From NCBI GenBank assembly GCA_002342345.1, contig DDPU01000004.1:1-15240 (forward strand): a stretch of DNA of 15,240 nucleotides, written 5' to 3'. The stretch's first letter is position 1. Every line of letters starts with the position of its first letter. This DNA is from Verrucomicrobia bacterium UBA2460 (GTDB taxonomy: Bacteria; Verrucomicrobiota; Verrucomicrobiia; Methylacidiphilales; Verrucolacustridaceae). Positions 13,938 to 15,240 of this stretch are shown piece after piece. The position numbers and the translations under genes are program-made. The notes under the pieces are model-generated. The model worked only from the letters and a program-made list of their open reading frames with translations, was not told the origin of the DNA and ran no database searches.

Positions 13938-15008
13938 TCAGGAGGCGGATGGCCGTGCCGATCCGGGGGAGATCTCCAGAATAACCCACGAACCGCTCCC
14001 TGCGCCCGGCCGGTCGTGGGCGCTGGCGTACAACACCTGGGTCGCCTCCGGCACCACCCTCCAAAAGGCCTCGCGCCGGGAGGCATCCAGCTCCTTGAGG
14101 GCGTCATCGACCAGCAGGACCGGGCCCCGCCTGCGCTTTTCCCGGATCAGGCCCAGCTCGGCCAACCGCAGGGCCAGACACCCCGTCCGGCGCTGCCCTT
14201 CGGACCCGAATTTGGCGAGGCTTTTGCCGGCGAGGCGAAATTCCCAGTCGTCCTTTTGCGGTCCGGCCAGATTGAGGCCGCGCTCGCGCTCGCGCTCCCA
14301 CAACCGGTCCCGCTGCGGCCCCTTGGGCGGGACGGGGTCGGCCGGTTGGTATTGCACGGAAAACTTTTCCGTGTCGGCCGCCAGGTCGCGATGGGCCTTT
14401 TCCAAATGGGGCAACAGGACTCCCGCGAGAGTTTCGCGCGCGGGCCGGAGGATCTCCCCAAGCTCGGCCAGTTGCGCGGTCCATGCCTCCCACTCGTCCC
14501 GGGATGGCTTCGGATGTCGCAGGAGGGCGCTGCGCTGCCGTGCGACCTCCTTGAGTCGGCGCAAGTCGGCCAGGCGGTGCGGCTCCAACTCCGCCAACAA
14601 CAGGTCAAACCCCGCACGGCGCTCGCCGGCCCCTCCGTCCAGCATGGTGGTGTCCGCCCCATGGGCGACCACCGCCAAGGCCCTTCCCCAGAATTCATCC
14701 ATGGTGGCGCCCGCACGGCCATCGACCTCCAGCTCCCTTCCCTCGCCCCGCCAGATCACCGCCAGGTGCACCGGTCCCGCCTCGTCCGCCCACGCGCCCT
14801 CCACCCTCCAGCCCGGCGCGCCGTGGCGGGTCAGATCACGGAGGGCCGCCGTGCGGAAAGAGCGCAGTCTCGCCAGAACCGCCACGGATTCGAGGATGCT
14901 GGTTTTTCCCCTCCCGTTTGCCCCGGAAAGCAAGATGCGGGGACCAAGCCCCTCCAGGTCGAGGGCCGCATGGCAGCGGAACGTGGTAAGGCGAAGACGG
15001 CGAAGCAC
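13938..15008 (-). CDS. recF: RecF recombination/repair ATPase
   Basis: A 356-residue SMC-like ATPase that helps load RecA at single-strand gaps with RecO and RecR. Walker A is GANGRGKTS (29-37; usual form GENxxGKTN). The N-terminus LRRLRLTTFRCH fits the RecF pattern. The middle has GERRAGFDLLLAELEPHRLADLRRL and the QRSALL motif. The ABC signature region is FGSEGQRRTGCLALRLAE and Walker B is PVLLVDDALKELD. The family position and length support the call, though several motifs are more divergent than usual. Start is GTG 15008, 10 bases past the dnaN stop, with a weak ribosome site, consistent with a dnaN-recF operon. The last ~20 residues are low in complexity (GSARPSAS). Confidence 0.95.
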   Translation of the reverse strand: MLRRLRLTTFRCHAALDLEGLGPRILLSGANGRGKTSILESVAVLARLRSFRTAALRDLTRHGAPGWRVEGAWADEAGPVHLAVIWRGEGRELEVDGRAGATMDEFWGRALAVVAHGADTTMLDGGAGERRAGFDLLLAELEPHRLADLRRLKEVARQRSALLRHPKPSRDEWEAWTAQLAELGEILRPARETLAGVLLPHLEKAHRDLAADTEKFSVQYQPADPVPPKGPQRDRLWERERERGLNLAGPQKDDWEFRLAGKSLAKFGSEGQRRTGCLALRLAELGLIREKRRRGPVLLVDDALKELDASRREAFWRVVPEATQVLYASAHDRPGAGSGSWVILEISPGSARPSAS

Positions 15009-15018
15009 GCCGGCCGGC

Positions 15019-15240
15019 TCAGGCCGTGCGCATGGGCATGATCACGTAAAGGAACGGCTTGCTGTAACGGATCACCCCCGGGCTGAGCTCGTCGATGAAG
15101 TCGAAATGAACCGTGTCCCCCTCGATGTTTTTGAGCGGGTCGGCCAGAAACTCGGGATTGAAGGCCATGGTGAAATCCTTTCCCTTGTACTGCACGGGAA
15201 TTGCCTCGCGCGCCTCGCCAACATCCGGCGTGTTGGCGGC
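15019..15240 (-). CDS. dnaN: DNA polymerase III beta sliding clamp, C-terminal part only
   Basis: The last 73 residues of DnaN, open at the right window edge. They include the third-domain sequence YKGKDFTMAFNPEFLADPLK and the typical end PGVIRYSKPFLYVIMPMR, which lines the hydrophobic pocket that binds polymerase and other clamp partners. A short TA tail follows the canonical PMR end. The stop is 10 bases before recF, the order dnaN-recF seen in many bacterial origin regions. The rest of the gene and any neighbouring dnaA or gyrB lie outside the window. Confidence 0.96.
   Translation of the reverse strand, partial: AANTPDVGEAREAIPVQYKGKDFTMAFNPEFLADPLKNIEGDTVHFDFIDELSPGVIRYSKPFLYVIMPMRTA

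Overview
The window is a high-GC, densely packed bacterial chromosome segment. Every gene I can support is read from the minus strand, so in transcription order it runs from position 15240 down to 1. No tRNA, rRNA, insertion sequence, CRISPR array or phage gene is visible. The mix of genes (dnaN-recF housekeeping pair, a MoxR/Bat 'aerotolerance' operon with signal peptides and periplasmic domains, a lipoprotein, a polyphosphate glucokinase, a putative sigma-54 promoter, frequent GTG/TTG starts) suggests a Gram-negative bacterium. My best guess is the PVC group, probably Verrucomicrobiota, but this rests on overall impression and is low confidence.

Right end (about 10406-15240): the C-terminus of DnaN (sliding clamp) is followed by recF, then a divergent but apparently catalytically complete transketolase. 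A membrane protein of unknown function with three predicted membrane segments and a long charged helical region follows; its TTG start overlaps the transketolase stop.

Centre (2516-10302): a six-gene MoxR/Bat operon in the order moxR, DUF58, batA, batB, batC-like, batD-batE fusion, closed by a rho-independent terminator at about 2472-2500. The last five genes are linked head to tail by overlapping stop/start codons (GTGA, TTGA, ATGA and TGATG type), which suggests translational coupling. The family context is a MoxR AAA+ ATPase acting on VWA-domain proteins at the inner membrane, with BatC, BatD and BatE as periplasmic or membrane partners. Here BatD and BatE are one 885-residue protein, and BatC is a highly charged low-complexity protein without recognisable TPRs.

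Left end (1-2515): an AT-rich 239-bp gap carries a good candidate sigma-54 promoter (GG-N10-GC) and an upstream dyad in front of a small heat-shock protein gene (hsp20). A strong terminator follows hsp20. Then come a small TPR protein, a chagasin-like (MEROPS I42) lipoprotein and a polyphosphate glucokinase that runs off the left edge. No gene-free stretch exceeds 300 bases.

The points most worth following up are the BatD-BatE fusion with an apparent relic BatE signal sequence inside it, the sigma-54-like control of hsp20, the altered MIDAS site in the DUF58 protein, and the uncharacterised membrane protein coupled to transketolase.
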